A stretch of DNA of 64,000 nt, from NCBI RefSeq assembly GCF_012927355.1, contig NZ_JABBGK010000002.1, positions 330,758 to 394,757 of the forward strand, written 5' to 3'. Under the pieces are notes generated by a model that saw only the letters and a program-made list of their open reading frames with translations, ran no database searches and was not told the DNA's origin. This document shows positions 48,129 to 56,680 of this stretch, piece by piece. This DNA is from Rhizobium terricola (lineage in GTDB: Bacteria > Pseudomonadota > Alphaproteobacteria > Rhizobiales > Rhizobiaceae). Position numbers and translations under genes: made by a program. Within the stretch, counting starts at the first letter, position 1; every line of letters starts with the position of its first letter.

Positions 48129-49658
48129 TCACGTCCCTTCGATCTGCCTCGCAAAGGTCTCCGCGATCGCCTGGATGGCTGCGTGGATCGGTCCCGCGGT
48201 CAAGCCCGGCAGCACGGAACCGTCAACGACATAAAGGTTGTCCAGACCTCGCAGGCGCAAGCTGGCATCGACGACGGCGGCATCATCCTTGCCCATGCGG
48301 CAGGTGCCGGAGGGATGGTGATGCGTGATCGCTGCCCTGGCGATGAAGGCGTCGATTTCCCCCTCCGTGTCGAGCGGCCCGGGCAGAAGCTCGTGGCTGC
48401 GCCATTCGTCGAGCTCCGGCCGGTGTCCGATTTCGCGCGCGGCGGCAAGGGCTGCACGGAACATGCGGCGGTCATGCTCGGTCTGCAGGTAGCACGGGTC
48501 GATCTGCAACGGATCGGTCATCTCCGGTCCGGAGATGCGCAGCTCTCCCCGGCTTGTGGGATGCGTCACGCCGAACAGGAAGGAATAGGCCGTCCCCGGT
48601 GCAGGGGCCGTGAAGCTTTCCGAGACGATCGGCGCGACGCCGCAGCCGACCACGATTTCCGGCTGGCCGTCGGCGCCGAAATCGCCGGCACGCATATAGG
48701 CCATGCTTTCGGAATGCTGGAGCCGCGACGGGGGCACCTCCTTGCGCGCGGCGTAGAGATTTCCCGCTCCGAGCAGATGGTCCATCAGGTTGCGCCCGAG
48801 CTCCGGCGACTTGACCCGGCAGGTGACGCCAGCCTGTTTCAGGACGTCTTCGGGACCGATCCCGGAACGCATCAGCAGCGCCGGGCTCTCCAGCGAACCG
48901 GCCGACAGGACGATCGTGTCGGCGCTGATGCCGGTGCTGCCGTTCGGTCCGACGACTTCGAGGCCCGAGATCTTCGGTCCGTCGAGGACGAGCTTGCGGA
49001 CGAGCGTCTCCGTCATGATCGTCAGGTTCGGCCGTGCGCGCACTGCCGGCGTGAGCCAGGCCTCCGACACGGTGACGCGCTTGCCGTCCCTGATCATCAG
49101 GGAATTGGGGGTGACGCCGACCATCTTCCCGGTGTTGTGGCCAGGGATACGAGAAAGGCCCAGGGCTTCGCCCGCCCGCATATAGGCCTGCGCCACGGGG
49201 CTCACCTCATCGTCAGGGATCCAGACGGGCATCGGCCCGCCCTTGCCGTGGATGCCGTCGCCGCCGAGCGAATGGTCCTCGATGGCGATAAAGGCCGGAA
49301 GCAGGCCGTCCCAGCTCCAGCGCTCGTCGCCCGTCGCTTCCGCCCAGACGGCGAAGTCGGCGGGATGACCGCGCATGTAGCCCATGGCGTGTAGCAGGCT
49401 CGATCCACCGAGCGCCTTGCCGCGTGCCCAGGCGTGACTGCGCCCCGCCGTGCCCTTCTGGGGAAGGGTGCGGTAGTCCCAGTCGTAGCTGCGATGCTGG
49501 ATCGCCGGCCACATGGCAGGCTTTGTGATATCCGGATCGGTCGGCTCGCCGCCGGCTTCGATCAGCAGAACCTGCCGCGAGGGATCCTCGCTCAGGCGCG
49601 CCGCGAGAAGGGTACCGGCAGAGCCGGCGCCAATGATGACCATGTCATAGTGTGTCAT
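48129..49658 (-). CDS. GMC family oxidoreductase, pyridoxine oxidase or pyridoxate dehydrogenase candidate
   Basis: A 509-residue FAD alcohol oxidase/dehydrogenase: Ile-Ile-Gly-Ala-Gly-Ser-Ala-Gly, Gly-Lys-Ala-Leu-Gly-Gly-Ser-Ser-Leu, Gly-Ser-Leu-Glu-Ser-Pro-Ala-Leu-Leu-Met-Arg-Ser-Gly-Ile-Gly, and catalytic His-His-His-Pro-Ser-Gly-Thr-Cys-Arg-Met-Gly. In Mesorhizobium loti, as I recall, both pyridoxine 4-oxidase and 4-pyridoxate dehydrogenase are GMC-type, so a hydroxymethyl group on a pyridine ring is a reasonable substrate. Last gene of the eight-gene leftward operon, three bases after the NicX-like stop. The exact substrate is inferred. Confidence 0.88.
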   Translation of the reverse strand: MTHYDMVIIGAGSAGTLLAARLSEDPSRQVLLIEAGGEPTDPDITKPAMWPAIQHRSYDWDYRTLPQKGTAGRSHAWARGKALGGSSLLHAMGYMRGHPADFAVWAEATGDERWSWDGLLPAFIAIEDHSLGGDGIHGKGGPMPVWIPDDEVSPVAQAYMRAGEALGLSRIPGHNTGKMVGVTPNSLMIRDGKRVTVSEAWLTPAVRARPNLTIMTETLVRKLVLDGPKISGLEVVGPNGSTGISADTIVLSAGSLESPALLMRSGIGPEDVLKQAGVTCRVKSPELGRNLMDHLLGAGNLYAARKEVPPSRLQHSESMAYMRAGDFGADGQPEIVVGCGVAPIVSESFTAPAPGTAYSFLFGVTHPTSRGELRISGPEMTDPLQIDPCYLQTEHDRRMFRAALAAAREIGHRPELDEWRSHELLPGPLDTEGEIDAFIARAAITHHHPSGTCRMGKDDAAVVDASLRLRGLDNLYVVDGSVLPGLTAGPIHAAIQAIAETFARQIEGT

Positions 49659-49661
49659 GGC

Positions 49662-50705
49662 TTATTTCTGATCTTCAGGGATGACCACGCCGTCCAGGGT
49701 CATGACTTCGCCGTCGAGCGAGACCGAGCAGTTGCGGAGCGGGATGTCGAGATGGCACGGCGTGTCGCGATCGCCACCCGCCTCGGTGTTCGGGCCGGAC
49801 GACCAGAGGAAATTGCCGGCGAAGGAACGGGCGTCCATGCCGAGCTGCGCTTCCGGATTGTAGAGACCGAGAACCGTCCAGTTCGCGCGGTTCTCGAGAC
49901 CCCAGCCGACATGCGCCATCGCATAGGCGCGCGGATCGTTGAAGCTGTCCATGAACTTGCGCATGAATTCAGCGTCATAGCCACCCTTGATGTCGACGAT
50001 GTAGCCCTTCTCGATCGTCACGGTGATGGGCGCGCGCGCATATTTCTTGAACGGCAGGAGGATGTCGCCCTCGTCGATCACGATCGTGCCCTCGGCGCTG
50101 CCTTCGTCGGGCCAGCGGGCCGAGAAGCAGCTCGGCCAATGGTCCCAGCGGCCGGGTTCGTCGGCGAGGCCGTACTGGGTGAGCACCGGATACTGGCCTA
50201 GGCGGCAACGGAAATCCGTGCCCGCCTTCGAGGTCACGTGCATCTCCTTTGCCGCGCCGATCTTGCGGGCGGCCGCGAGAACACGGGCCTTGTCTTGCGG
50301 ACGCGGGATCTGGCGCATCATGATTTCCGGTGGCTCGACCGCCAGCAGCATGCGTGTTCCGCCCTTCAGCACCTCTTCCTGCTCCTTGGAAAACAGGAGC
50401 TGCAGGGTGTCGATCACCAGGTCCGAAGCCTGGAGGCAGGCCAGTGCGGCGCTGTTGCCTTCGAGCGGCGTCTTGCCGACATAGCCGGACTTGTCGGGCG
50501 AGAGCGCCTTTTCACCATTCATCGGCGCGAGATTCAGTTCCGTGACCACGGCCCCCAGATCCGATGCGGCGAGCTTGGCGATGTAGGCGATCTGCTTGTT
50601 GCTGTCGTCGCCGGTCAGGATGGTGACCTGCTCACCCTGTTTCAGGTTGCACATTTCGAGCACCTGTCTCCAGCCCTTCAAGAACTGCGCGTCGCTGATT
50701 GCCAT
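49662..50705 (-). CDS. NicX-like 2,5-dihydroxypyridine 5,6-dioxygenase (M29-like fold)
   Basis: A 347-residue protein strongly like NicX of Pseudomonas putida: Leu-Gly-Gln-Tyr-Pro, Ala-Asp-Glu-Pro-Gly-Arg-Trp-Asp-His-Trp-Pro-Ser, His-Val-Gly-Trp-Gly-Leu, Gly-Pro-Asn-Thr-Glu-Ala-Gly-Gly, and Thr-Pro-Cys-His-Leu-Asp-Ile-Pro-Leu-Arg-Asn-Cys. By numbering, His265, Ser302, His318 and Asp320 fall where I remember the iron site of NicX. Residue 177 is Gln where I remember Glu. NicX uses Fe2+ and O2 to open 2,5-dihydroxypyridine between C5 and C6. Automatic annotation often calls this family leucyl aminopeptidase. GGAGG lies nine bases before the ATG at 50705; an ATG eight codons earlier lacks a site. 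Confidence 0.88.
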   Translation of the reverse strand: MAISDAQFLKGWRQVLEMCNLKQGEQVTILTGDDSNKQIAYIAKLAASDLGAVVTELNLAPMNGEKALSPDKSGYVGKTPLEGNSAALACLQASDLVIDTLQLLFSKEQEEVLKGGTRMLLAVEPPEIMMRQIPRPQDKARVLAAARKIGAAKEMHVTSKAGTDFRCRLGQYPVLTQYGLADEPGRWDHWPSCFSARWPDEGSAEGTIVIDEGDILLPFKKYARAPITVTIEKGYIVDIKGGYDAEFMRKFMDSFNDPRAYAMAHVGWGLENRANWTVLGLYNPEAQLGMDARSFAGNFLWSSGPNTEAGGDRDTPCHLDIPLRNCSVSLDGEVMTLDGVVIPEDQK

Positions 50706-50843
50706 GATGTCATACCTCCGTTGGGCCATTGCCCGTTGAATTTGTGGCTGCGACCAGGCGCGGATCCGGTCGGGCCGGATCGAGGGCGCTCTCTGCTTTT
50801 TGTCTTGTGGTCGAAGAGCCGGTTCCCGATTTCGGCTGGCCGT

Positions 50844-51359
50844 TCAGAGTGCCGTCTGATTGGCCAGCGAGAAGAAGTTGCGATTGTAGTGAAGCAGTGG
50901 CGAGGTTTCCGGCCCGAAGCGGATGGCCTTCACATTGCCGATGAAAATGGAGTGGCTCGACGTTTCCGAAACCGAGGCAATCTCGCAGTCGAGATTGGCC
51001 ATCGCGCCATCGAGGGCCGGAGCGCCGGTCGCCAGAGACGTCCAGCCATAAGGGGCGAACTTGTCCTCCCCCATCTCGCCGACCTGGCCGGCGAAGCGCA
51101 TGGCGATCTCGCGCTGATCGTCAGCGAGAATGTTGACGCAGAAACTTCCTGCCGCGGTGATGGCCTTGTGCGCCTCGCCGAAACGGTTGACGCAGACCAG
51201 CATCGACGGCGGCGTCATCGACATCGAGCAAACCGCGGTCGCGGTGAGCCCGCGGCGGGTCGCCCCCTCGCCTGCCGTGATGATGTTGACGGTGGCCGCG
51301 AGCTGCCGCATGGCCGAACGAAAGTCGTCCACCAACGGATCCGTGGGAAACTGGGTCAT
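50844..51359 (-). CDS. HpaC-type NADH:flavin reductase
   Basis: A 171-residue flavin-reductase-domain protein (split-barrel FMN-binding): Ala-Ala-Thr-Val-Asn-Ile-Ile-Thr-Ala, Gly-Leu-Thr-Ala-Thr-Ala-Val-Cys-Ser-Met-Ser, Val-Asn-Ile-Leu-Ala and a late Ile-Gly-Asn-Val-Lys. It would supply reduced flavin to the HpaB-type monooxygenase encoded 3 kb upstream in the same operon. Its start overlaps the amidase stop by four bases. Confidence 0.9.
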   Translation of the reverse strand: MTQFPTDPLVDDFRSAMRQLAATVNIITAGEGATRRGLTATAVCSMSMTPPSMLVCVNRFGEAHKAITAAGSFCVNILADDQREIAMRFAGQVGEMGEDKFAPYGWTSLATGAPALDGAMANLDCEIASVSETSSHSIFIGNVKAIRFGPETSPLLHYNRNFFSLANQTAL

Positions 51360-52654
51360 TGGATGCCTCCTTTGGCAGAAATGGCGGTTTCCAGGAATTG
51401 CGCGGCGGAGACCAGGCGATGGTCAGAACCGCGGGCGCCGACCAACTGGACGCCGACGGGCAAGCCCTGCGGACCCTTCATCACCGGCAGGCAGACCAGC
51501 GGCACCTGAAGCACGCTCCAGAGCCGGTTGAAGATCGGATCGCCCGTCGCCATGCCCTTCGGCGCCTCGCCGGGAGCCGCGAGCGTCAGCACGGCATCGA
51601 AACGCGACAGGATCGCATCCATCAGATGGCGGATACCCGGGATTTCGGCCATGGCGGAGCGGTAGCGGATCTCGTCGACGCGTCCCTGGTCTTCCAGCAT
51701 GGTTCGCGTAACGGGGGTCAGGCCGTCCCAGTTGCGGGCGATTTCAGACGCCAGCGAGTGGGTCACTTCCCAGCCCATGACGGCCTCGTGCAGATCGAAG
51801 ATGCCGTCATACCAGGCGGGTGCCGGGATGACGGTCGTTTCCGCACCGGTAGCTTCCGCCATGGCCGCAAGGCGTTCGACCGCCTCGATCGCGCAGCTTT
51901 CGGCCTTGTCGAGACGGGTTCCGGTCAGGATGCCGATGCGCGGACGCGTCGGCGGCGTCGGGTTTTCCAGGTCGATCCGGCCGCTGAGGGCGGCGGCGCA
52001 ATGGGCCGCATCGCCAATGTTGCGCGTGATGATGCCGAGCGTGTCCAGCCCGTGGCAGAGCACCTTGATGCCGACCGTGTTGATCAGCCCGAAACTCGGC
52101 TTGAACGCCGTCACACCGCAAAAGCTCGACGGGCGGATCACCGAGCCGGAGGTCTGCGTTCCGAAGGCGACCGGCACCATTCCGGCGGCGACCGCGGCGC
52201 AGGAGCCCGACGAGGAACCGCCGGGGGTATGGTCCGGATTGTGCGGATTGCGGGTCTTGTTGGGGCTCGCCATCGCCAGTTCGGTGCTGATGGTCTTGCC
52301 GAGGATCAGCCCGCCGGCATTCCGGGCGTTCTGCACGCAGGCCGCATCCCACGGTGGCTGAAAGCCATCATAGATGGAGGTGCCATAGCCCGTCGGCATG
52401 TCGGCGGTGTCGATCACGTCCTTCACGCCGATCGGCACGCCTGCAAGGGGGCCCGTCGCACCCTGGAGGTCCATGGCGTCGGCAGAGGCAAGCGCCTGTT
52501 CGGCATCGAGATGCTGCCAGGCCATCACCGGCCCGTCGGTCTCATCGATATGCTTCAGATAGGCCTGGGTAACGGCTCGCACCGTAAGCGCACGCGAACG
52601 AACGGCCGAGGCGATGTCACGAGCGGTCAATGCGAGGACTTCATGGTCTTGCAC
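51356..52654 (-). CDS. Amidase signature family enzyme 1
   Basis: A 432-residue amidase. The Ser-cisSer-Lys triad is visible: Lys in Gly-Val-Lys-Asp-Val-Ile-Asp, cis-Ser in Pro-Gly-Gly-Ser-Ser-Ser-Gly-Ser, and nucleophilic Ser in Gln-Thr-Ser-Gly-Ser-Val-Ile-Arg. It hydrolyses an amide or imide. I chose a GTG start at 52654 with GAGGAG seven bases upstream; the longer frame to 52699 overlaps the preceding gene. In this operon it is a candidate for removing the acyl group or the ammonia after ring opening. Confidence 0.9.
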   Translation of the reverse strand: MQDHEVLALTARDIASAVRSRALTVRAVTQAYLKHIDETDGPVMAWQHLDAEQALASADAMDLQGATGPLAGVPIGVKDVIDTADMPTGYGTSIYDGFQPPWDAACVQNARNAGGLILGKTISTELAMASPNKTRNPHNPDHTPGGSSSGSCAAVAAGMVPVAFGTQTSGSVIRPSSFCGVTAFKPSFGLINTVGIKVLCHGLDTLGIITRNIGDAAHCAAALSGRIDLENPTPPTRPRIGILTGTRLDKAESCAIEAVERLAAMAEATGAETTVIPAPAWYDGIFDLHEAVMGWEVTHSLASEIARNWDGLTPVTRTMLEDQGRVDEIRYRSAMAEIPGIRHLMDAILSRFDAVLTLAAPGEAPKGMATGDPIFNRLWSVLQVPLVCLPVMKGPQGLPVGVQLVGARGSDHRLVSAAQFLETAISAKGGIQ

Positions 52655-52665
52655 GCAATTTCTCC

Positions 52666-54084
52666 TCAGCCGAACAGGGCGGGTCGCCGGTTGATCCACG
52701 GGGCGGAACGCTCCAGTTCCCCGGCCAGGGAAAGAAGCAGGGCATCCTTTCCGAAGGCCGCACCGAAATGCGACCCGACAGGCAGCCCATTCGCGCTCAT
52801 GCCCAGCGGCACCGACATGGCCGGGCAGCCCGAGGTGTTGAACACCGCGGTGAAGGGTGAATGGGACCAGAACAGGTCGTAGAATTCGTCGAGCGTCTTG
52901 CCGCGACCGGCGAGCTTGCCCAACAGGGGTGCTGGCTCTGCCGCCGCAGGCGTCAGCATGACGTCATACCGGCTGAAGAACGCCGCCATCGCACGCGACG
53001 AGGCGTGCAGCTGGTTGATCGCCCAGAGATAGCGCGTGCCGGGAACGGCGAGCGCCTCACGGACCCATTCCTGGTTGACCGGCTCGAGCTTCGAGAGGTT
53101 CGGCGAAGCCGGGTCGCCGCCAGTCACGCCGAGAGAGACATTGACCCCGACGACGATGCGCCAGGCGGTCTTCAGCGCCTCGGCGTCGTAGCCGGCATCG
53201 GGAACCGTCTCGACATGATGCCCAAGGCCTTCGAGAAGGCGCGCGGTCTCGTCGACGCGCGAAACCATGTCCGGTTCGATAAGACTGCCGGTCGGCGAGC
53301 CGGTGATCAACGCAATCTTCAAACGGGGCGGCGCCTTGTCGACAGCCGAAAGATAGCTGCCGGGAACGGCCGGCGACGCCCAGGGATCACCCGCATCCGC
53401 GCCGGCGGAAAGGTCCAGCATCGCGGCATTGTCGCGAACCGACCAGGACACCGCATGAGGGGTCGACATGCCGCCGATCGCCTCGGCCGTGGCCGGGCCG
53501 ACCGGGTTGACGAGCCGTGACGGCTTGAAGCCGAACAGCCCGCAATGACTGGCCGGCAATCTCGTCGAGCCCGCACCATCGGAACTGTTGGCAATCGGGA
53601 CCATGCCGCTTGCGACGGCGGCGGTCGAGCCGCCTGACGAACCGCCGGCCGTGCGGGCAAGATCCCAGGGATTGCGCGTGGGGCCGAAGGCATCGGGCTC
53701 CGAGGTGAAGCTCAGGGCAAATTCCGGCGTGTTGGACTTGCCGAGGATCACCATGCCCGCGGCCTTGTAGCGCGCGGTGATGGTGGAATCGCGCTTGCTG
53801 ACATTGTTACGCAGCAGCTCCGATCCGGTCGACAGGATCATGCCCTCGGCTTCGAACCCGGTATTCTTCAGCAGTGTGGGAACACCCGACAGGGGGCTCG
53901 CCGGCAATCCGTCCGCCACCTGCTTGCGGGCGAGGTCGAAATGCGCGTGCACGACGGCGTTCAGTTTGGGGTTCAGCCGTTCGATCCGCTCGATCGCCGC
54001 CTCGAGAACCTCGCCGGCCGTGACTTCGCGTTTGGCAATCATTCCCGACAGGGCGATGCCGTCCAGTGTCGCAAGGTCATCCAT
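52666..54084 (-). CDS. Amidase signature family enzyme 2
   Basis: A 472-residue amidase, distinct from its neighbour. Lys lies in Thr-Leu-Leu-Lys-Asn-Thr-Gly, the cis-Ser in Ala-Gly-Gly-Ser-Ser-Gly-Gly-Ser, and the nucleophile region reads Gly-Ala-Gly-Ser-Thr-Arg-Leu-Pro-Ala-Ser, as in fatty-amide or 6-aminohexanoate-type amidases. Start 54084 begins the conserved part. Eleven bases separate it from amidase 1 and four from the NTF2-like gene. Two amidases in one catabolic operon fit a substrate with two C-N bonds to cut. Confidence 0.9.
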   Translation of the reverse strand: MDDLATLDGIALSGMIAKREVTAGEVLEAAIERIERLNPKLNAVVHAHFDLARKQVADGLPASPLSGVPTLLKNTGFEAEGMILSTGSELLRNNVSKRDSTITARYKAAGMVILGKSNTPEFALSFTSEPDAFGPTRNPWDLARTAGGSSGGSTAAVASGMVPIANSSDGAGSTRLPASHCGLFGFKPSRLVNPVGPATAEAIGGMSTPHAVSWSVRDNAAMLDLSAGADAGDPWASPAVPGSYLSAVDKAPPRLKIALITGSPTGSLIEPDMVSRVDETARLLEGLGHHVETVPDAGYDAEALKTAWRIVVGVNVSLGVTGGDPASPNLSKLEPVNQEWVREALAVPGTRYLWAINQLHASSRAMAAFFSRYDVMLTPAAAEPAPLLGKLAGRGKTLDEFYDLFWSHSPFTAVFNTSGCPAMSVPLGMSANGLPVGSHFGAAFGKDALLLSLAGELERSAPWINRRPALFG

Positions 54085-54088
54085 CGGT

Positions 54089-54478
54089 TCAGCCCATCTG
54101 CGCCTTGAAAAGGTCGAGGTCCCACATGTCCTTGCTCGATGCAATCAGACCGTCGTGGATCTCGAAGATATGCAGACCCTCAAGCGTGATCTGCCTTGGG
54201 GTTCCGTCGCCGCCGCGAGGCGTGAAGGTTCCGGTCATCAAATAGGGAACTGCCACCTGATTGGCCGCACGGACATAGCCGCGACGGTCCCAGGCGACAT
54301 CGGGCAGCATCCGCCAGAACCCGACCAGCCCTTCGGCAAGTGCAGCACGCCCTTCGCGGCGCTTGCCCATCGCGACTTCCTCGTGCCAGCCGTCGGGATG
54401 ATAGAGGGAGGCCACCTGGTCCGCATCGCGTGACGCGTAGGCCTGATAGAGGCAGTCAATGAGCGTGGCGTGATCCAT
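54089..54478 (-). CDS. NTF2/SnoaL-like small protein
   Basis: A 129-residue alpha+beta cone-fold protein: Ala-Tyr-Ala-Ser-Arg-Asp-Ala-Asp-Gln-Val-Ala-Ser-Leu-Tyr-His-Pro-Asp, Leu-Pro-Asp-Val-Ala-Trp-Asp, and Leu-Glu-Gly-Leu-His-Ile-Phe-Glu-Ile-His-Asp-Gly. Such proteins act as isomerases, hydratases or binding partners. Start 54478 follows GGGAG. In the operon it could isomerise a ring-opened intermediate, but nothing shows this. Confidence 0.8.
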   Translation of the reverse strand: MDHATLIDCLYQAYASRDADQVASLYHPDGWHEEVAMGKRREGRAALAEGLVGFWRMLPDVAWDRRGYVRAANQVAVPYLMTGTFTPRGGDGTPRQITLEGLHIFEIHDGLIASSKDMWDLDLFKAQMG

Positions 54479-54504
54479 CGCGGGCTCCCGCATTGTCGGA
54501 AAAG

Positions 54505-54535
54505 AGAACCCCGCCCTTCTTCGGGTCGGGCGGGG
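54505..54535 (-). terminator. Hairpin inside the leftward operon
   Basis: CCCCGCCC / GGGCGGGG with an 11-base loop, then TTCTCTTTTCC on the minus strand, between the monooxygenase and NTF2-like genes. It may partly terminate or protect the upstream message so that monooxygenase and CMD are made in excess. Confidence 0.5.
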
Positions 54536-54546
54536 TCGACTTGGGT

Positions 54547-56037
54547 TCACTCGATACCGGCGATCTTCTTCACCTGGGCGACGTATCCGTCACGCTTGAC
54601 TTCGTTGTAAAGCCTCGCGCGAAGGGCAGGAGCCGGCGTGGCGTTGACGTTCTCGAACAGTGCGACGCGACCGGCCAGCGAACCGGAGGTCATGTCCCAG
54701 ATGAAGTTCATCAGCTGTTCCTTGACCATGGCCGAGACGCCGTGGCCGGGCAGGAGTTCATGCAGGAAGTGGCCGACATCGGGGTTGTCGAATGCCTTCT
54801 TGCCGAAGCGCATGACGAGGCCCTGACCGCACATTTCCTGAAGGATATGGATGATCTTCGGGTAGTTCTCGATCGAGTAGAGACGGCCGGCCGTCAGCAT
54901 CCCGACATCCGGGCGCATGACATCGCCTTCCGTCGGCACGGCGAGAGCCTCGGCCGCCGTCACGAAGGCGCGCAGCGTCTGGGCGTATTCGACGAGCTGG
55001 CCGAGCATCATCTGCACGGCGGGGATCTTGCCGGTGCCGAGATAGTCGAGGACCATCTGCCCTGCCCCGACGAAAAGCTCGGCCTTGACGGCCAGACGGG
55101 TGAGCACGTGCCAGTGCGCGAAGACGCAGACCGGGCCGTAATAGCTCATCGCGGTCGGATCGCCGAGATTGAAGAGCCGCTCCTTCGGAACGAAGACGTT
55201 GTCGAAGACGATGAACTGGTCGGCTTCCTCACCAAGGCTGGAGACCGGATGATCGAACTTGCTGGACAATGGCTGCGATACCATTTCGCGCGAGATCATC
55301 TTGATGCCGGGGGTGTCGATCGGCACGGAGCCCCAGATGCAGGCATCAGCCGGCGTTTCCTGGATACCACCGAGATTGGTGAAGAAGATGTCGTTCGCCT
55401 GTGCGGCGATGGAGCCGACGGTTTTCGCGCCGTAGATGTAGACACCGTCCTTGGTGACCTTGCGGGCCTTGAGCAGCGAAGCCTCGGAAGCCTTGGGCGA
55501 CGAGCGGTCGGCCTGGGGACCGGCAAGGCTTTCCGATGCGGTCAGGTTGTTGTTCTGACCGTATTCCATGTAGCGTTCGATGTTTTCGGCGAAATCCGGA
55601 TCGATGCCTTCGATCAGCGACTTCTTCTTCTTGAAGGTCGGGAGATAGGCATAGAGGCCGACGACGATGGACGGCGCGAGATCCGGCGGGCGACCGAAGG
55701 TGCCGGCGGTCTTGAGCGAGGTGTACTCGATCATCCTGCGACGCGCCGCCAGGTCTTCCTTGGTGCGCGGGATCTGCCAGGAACGGCTGAGCACGGCACC
55801 GGCCTTTTCGTCGTAATAAGTCGTCGCGTCGGCATGTTCCTCGGTGAACTGGTCGTCGAACATCGACGCGAGAAGGTCGATGCCGCGTGCCAGCGCCGGT
55901 TCGTCATAGACCGAGTTCAGCTTTTCGCCGCCAACCCAGATCTGACGATTATCTTTCAGCGATTCCTTGTATTGCTCACCAGTCTTGAGCTTGTGCGGCA
56001 CGTCCTTTACGGACTTTTTCGTTCCCGTCTCTGTCAT
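54547..56037 (-). CDS. HpaB-type FADH2-dependent aromatic monooxygenase
   Basis: A 496-residue two-component flavin monooxygenase of the 4-hydroxyphenylacetate 3-hydroxylase / PyrA group. Marks: Thr-Gly-Glu-Gln-Tyr-Lys-Glu-Ser-Leu near the start, Ile-Tyr-Gly-Ala-Lys-Thr-Val-Gly-Ser (FAD site), Phe-Asp-His-Pro-Val-Ser-Ser, Asp-Asn-Val-Phe-Val-Pro-Lys-Glu-Arg and a helical C-terminal domain. It takes FADH2 from the HpaC-type reductase and inserts one oxygen, commonly beside or para to an existing hydroxyl. AGGAGG precedes the ATG. Pyridine-attacking relatives (PyrA) are known, which suits the NicX-like neighbour. Confidence 0.92.
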   Translation of the reverse strand: MTETGTKKSVKDVPHKLKTGEQYKESLKDNRQIWVGGEKLNSVYDEPALARGIDLLASMFDDQFTEEHADATTYYDEKAGAVLSRSWQIPRTKEDLAARRRMIEYTSLKTAGTFGRPPDLAPSIVVGLYAYLPTFKKKKSLIEGIDPDFAENIERYMEYGQNNNLTASESLAGPQADRSSPKASEASLLKARKVTKDGVYIYGAKTVGSIAAQANDIFFTNLGGIQETPADACIWGSVPIDTPGIKMISREMVSQPLSSKFDHPVSSLGEEADQFIVFDNVFVPKERLFNLGDPTAMSYYGPVCVFAHWHVLTRLAVKAELFVGAGQMVLDYLGTGKIPAVQMMLGQLVEYAQTLRAFVTAAEALAVPTEGDVMRPDVGMLTAGRLYSIENYPKIIHILQEMCGQGLVMRFGKKAFDNPDVGHFLHELLPGHGVSAMVKEQLMNFIWDMTSGSLAGRVALFENVNATPAPALRARLYNEVKRDGYVAQVKKIAGIE

Positions 56038-56096
56038 TTAGGCCTCCTGTTGAAATTCGAATTGCCGATCGCGCCCCCTCGGGCGCCAAGGCCAAA

Positions 56097-56498
56097 TCAA
56101 GCTTTTTCTTCGCGCACCTGGCGGATCACTTCCGAGGCGACCCGCATCGAGTCCAGTGCGGCCGGAACACCGCAGTAGATCGCCGCCTGCAGGATGACCT
56201 CGACGATCTCCTCCTCCGTCACGCCGTTGTTCAGCGCGCCGCGGACGTGGATCTTGACCTCGTGCGGACGGTTGAGGGCCGTCAACATCGCGAGATTGAG
56301 GAAACTGCGGGTCTTGCGTTCCAGTCCCGGGCGGGTCCAGATTTCTCCCCAGCACCACTCGGTCACGAGCTTCTGAAGGGGAGCGGTGAGGTCGTCGGCG
56401 CTGGCCAGCGACGGCGCCACATAGGCATCGCCGAGCACTTCACGCCTTACCTGCAGACCTTTCTGGAATTGTTCACCGCTGAATTCAGGACGAGTCAT
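56097..56498 (-). CDS. Carboxymuconolactone decarboxylase family protein
   Basis: A 133-residue CMD protein of the PcaC type: Gly-Leu-Gln-Val-Arg-Arg-Glu-Val-Leu-Gly, Trp-Gly-Glu-Ile-Trp-Thr-Arg-Pro-Gly-Leu, Arg-Ser-Phe-Leu-Asn-Leu-Ala-Met-Leu-Thr-Ala-Leu-Asn-Arg, and Val-Glu-Val-Ile-Leu-Gln. No AhpD-type Cys pair is seen, so decarboxylation or isomerisation is more likely than peroxide reduction. First gene of the leftward operon; GGAGAG lies close before the ATG at 56498. Confidence 0.9.
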   Translation of the reverse strand: MTRPEFSGEQFQKGLQVRREVLGDAYVAPSLASADDLTAPLQKLVTEWCWGEIWTRPGLERKTRSFLNLAMLTALNRPHEVKIHVRGALNNGVTEEEIVEVILQAAIYCGVPAALDSMRVASEVIRQVREEKA

Positions 56499-56600
56499 GC
56501 ATCTCTCCGTTAAGGTGGACAGGAAGGCAGTCTTCGAGCCGGGGGCCCTGCCGTCCTGATGGCACCGATCTAGACATGCCGGACTTGACCTGTCAATAGA

Positions 56601-56627
56601 TTGTATGACAAGATTACGGTCATATTG
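56601..56627. promoter_or_regulatory. Operator candidate in the divergent promoter
   Basis: TATGAC, nine bases, GTCATA form a perfect inverted repeat; the spacer and right arm include ATTACGGT, an 8-mer also found at 63973-63980. It lies midway between the two divergent operons, about 55 bases from the MBL start. Confidence 0.5.
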
Positions 56628-56680
56628 TAGGAGCCGTTTTTGACATCCGTCATCGGATGGCGACGAGGATTGGAACGACA

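Noticed and set aside
49662..50705. Leucyl aminopeptidase (M29) identity
   Set aside because: The His265, His318 and Asp320 pattern, Asp-Glu-Pro-Gly-Arg-Trp-Asp-His-Trp and the catabolic context fit NicX dioxygenases better.
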